A DNA stretch of 16,793 nt, taken from the NCBI GenBank assembly GCA_003551785.1, contig PUNP01000677.1:1-16793 (forward strand), given 5' to 3'. The stretch comes from Candidatus Brocadiaceae bacterium (lineage in GTDB: Bacteria; Planctomycetota; Brocadiia; SM23-32). The position numbers and the translations under genes are program-made. Shown here in pieces: positions 15,911 through 16,793 of this stretch; position 1 is the first letter of the stretch, and each line of letters opens with the position of its first letter. Under the pieces are notes generated by a model, which was not told where the DNA came from, did not search any database, and was given only the letters and a program-made list of their open reading frames with translations.

Positions 15911-15947
15911 GAAATCTAAACTCCGATTAAAAAATGTTGTCGTTGGT

Positions 15948-16373
15948 TTATGAAATATGCAGGATAGACGCCCTGGTCGAGCTCCCTGTATCCTTCACAT
16001 TGACAGTATCCGCCGCTGTCCATTGGACCCATCGCCGCGTAAATATTTCTTCAGTCAGCTCATAAGCTCGCGCAGGGCCTCCACCGATGCGTACCGTGAC
16101 CATGCCCTCGGGTGTATCTTGAGCTATAGTCAGTTCGGCCCAGCTTATGAGCCGCATGTGTTCCACCAGCTCGTCGTCGGCCCGCTGTTCGTTTTCTTCC
16201 GGATCATCGCTCAGCAGCGTGCCGTCGTCCCCTATACAGCAATCCAGTCCCGGAGGCTCATCGCTGAAACCGTGTCGTTCCCAGAAAGGCATAACATTTT
16301 CCAGCAGGTGTCCGCGCAGAAACTCTCTCAATTCCTGAAGGTCCACCTTCTTTCGATCGTTATACAGCAGCAT
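15948..16373 (-). pseudogene. N-acylglucosamine 2-epimerase N-terminus fused to an unrelated tail
   Basis: The first 58 residues match the start of AGE-family epimerases: ELREFLRGHLLENVMPFWERHGF then CCIGDDGTLLSDD, as in 'LRDFYREHLLEDVLPFW..hG....GG....D.DG..ls.D'. AGE enzymes run about 390-420 residues and continue with a WLQGR-type segment; here the similarity stops at DD. The remaining 83 residues (SWAELTIAQDTPEGMVTVRIGG, then RRWVQWTAADTVNVKD) are unrelated and look like a beta-sandwich end from a different gene. The frame is open throughout, so an in-frame deletion between two genes could have made the hybrid. The barrel that carries the epimerase site is missing, so activity is very unlikely. 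Confidence 0.6.
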
Positions 16374-16427
16374 GCTTCTCTTTTTTTCACTAAAAACATG
16401 GACACGGATACCCCACTATGGTCGAAA

Positions 16428-16735
16428 TTAATCCTGATTGCCTGTGGGAATTTCTGTACATTTCTTTATATACCGTTCATAAATTTGTACCGATTTATCG
16501 GAATTATCATTCGACGAACCGAAGCGTCCTTCTGCAAACGCCAGCAGTGTGCCCTTTTCGGTTATCATGCAGGCGGGATTAAAGGCTGAAATCAGCGGCA
16601 TTTCCCGCACCCGGAGATCGGATGAAGTGGAGAAGACCTCAATAGCCTCCCCCAACCCCCGGGCCCTACAATCTGTTCAAAATCACTTTGCAGTTTCCGT
16701 CCCGAATTGCTATCGTCGGAAATGTCGGTGTTCAA
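16428..16735 (-). pseudogene. Truncated sialidase/BNR-family fragment
   Basis: The minus-strand frame 16655-16428 encodes about 75 residues with FNPACMITEKGTLLAFAEGRFGSS, the first conserved block of exo-sialidases ('RIPALVvT.kGTLLAFaEgR'). A whole sialidase exceeds 350 residues, with several Asp-boxes; here the frame ends soon after DNSDKSV, with no Asp-box and no catalytic Tyr/Glu pair. The only start in this frame is a TTG at 16655. A better start, TTG at 16735 with AGAGGA 9 bases upstream, is one frame off, and a lost base in the G runs near 16655-16670 would join them. An alternative frame ending AIRDGNCKVILNRL at about 16673 could instead be the tail of another gene. The fragment is inactive in either case. 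Confidence 0.5.
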
Positions 16736-16793
16736 ATCTCTTGTCCTCTCTTTTTTCGGTTATAAAGATAATTACGCTTAAATCAATCGAATA
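16656..16793 (-). promoter_or_regulatory. Edge region with candidate promoter of the right-hand operon
   Basis: On the minus strand a -35 TTGATT (16786-16781) and a -10 TATAAC (16764-16759) are 16 bases apart, followed by AGAGGA at 16749-16744. The rest is the 5' part of the damaged sialidase region. The promoter match is moderate and the window ends just beyond it. Confidence 0.35.

Overview
The window most resembles a bacterium of the Planctomycetes-Verrucomicrobia-Chlamydiae group, perhaps Planctomycetota (Phycisphaerae-like) or Lentisphaerota. The main clues are a prepilin-like protein of the H-X(n)-DG type ([19 protein letters not shown]... with a C-terminal FMDGHTQW) beside a LacI regulator, an HPr/Enzyme I pair with no Enzyme II nearby, and unusual glycosidase-like genes. 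This is inference from families; there is no rRNA or other marker gene in the window.

Left part (1-7.3 kb, about 40-45% GC by spot counts). The + strand carries the end of an HPr-like gene, ptsP/ptsI (Enzyme I), a small lipoprotein gene and a membrane-anchored ComEA-like helix-hairpin-helix gene. Converging on it from the - strand is a type IV pilus-type cluster: a good sigma70-like promoter (7278-7306), a canonical pilT, a PilB/GspE-like gene whose Walker A lysine and other catalytic signatures are changed, then cvpA and an Rrf2 regulator joined by a TAATG overlap.

Middle part (7.37-12.4 kb, - strand). A prepilin-like gene has a single-base defect near its start. Next comes a LacI-family regulator with its own promoter and a GAAANCGNTTTC operator in its leader. 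A non-coding stretch follows, holding hairpins, a MITE-like 125 bp element with 13 bp inverted ends, and a remnant of a CBM9-like carbohydrate-binding domain. Then come a KduD-type dehydrogenase and an LgoD-type zinc alcohol dehydrogenase with an ATGA overlap. A 579 bp gap holds three REP-like palindromes and a strong hairpin.

Right part (12.4-16.8 kb, - strand, about 55-57% GC by spot counts). Two glycosidase-like genes without signal peptides (a TIM-barrel/GH42-like protein and a beta-propeller GH43/GH32-like protein) lie downstream of broken genes: an N-acylglucosamine 2-epimerase N-terminus fused to an unrelated tail, and a sialidase N-terminal fragment.

Taken together, the right two thirds looks like a carbohydrate (uronate/aldonate, possibly once sialic acid) utilisation island under LacI control. 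Its two oxidoreductases and two intracellular glycosidase-like proteins are intact, while several accessory genes are truncated or frameshifted. The left third is an intact housekeeping and pilus region.
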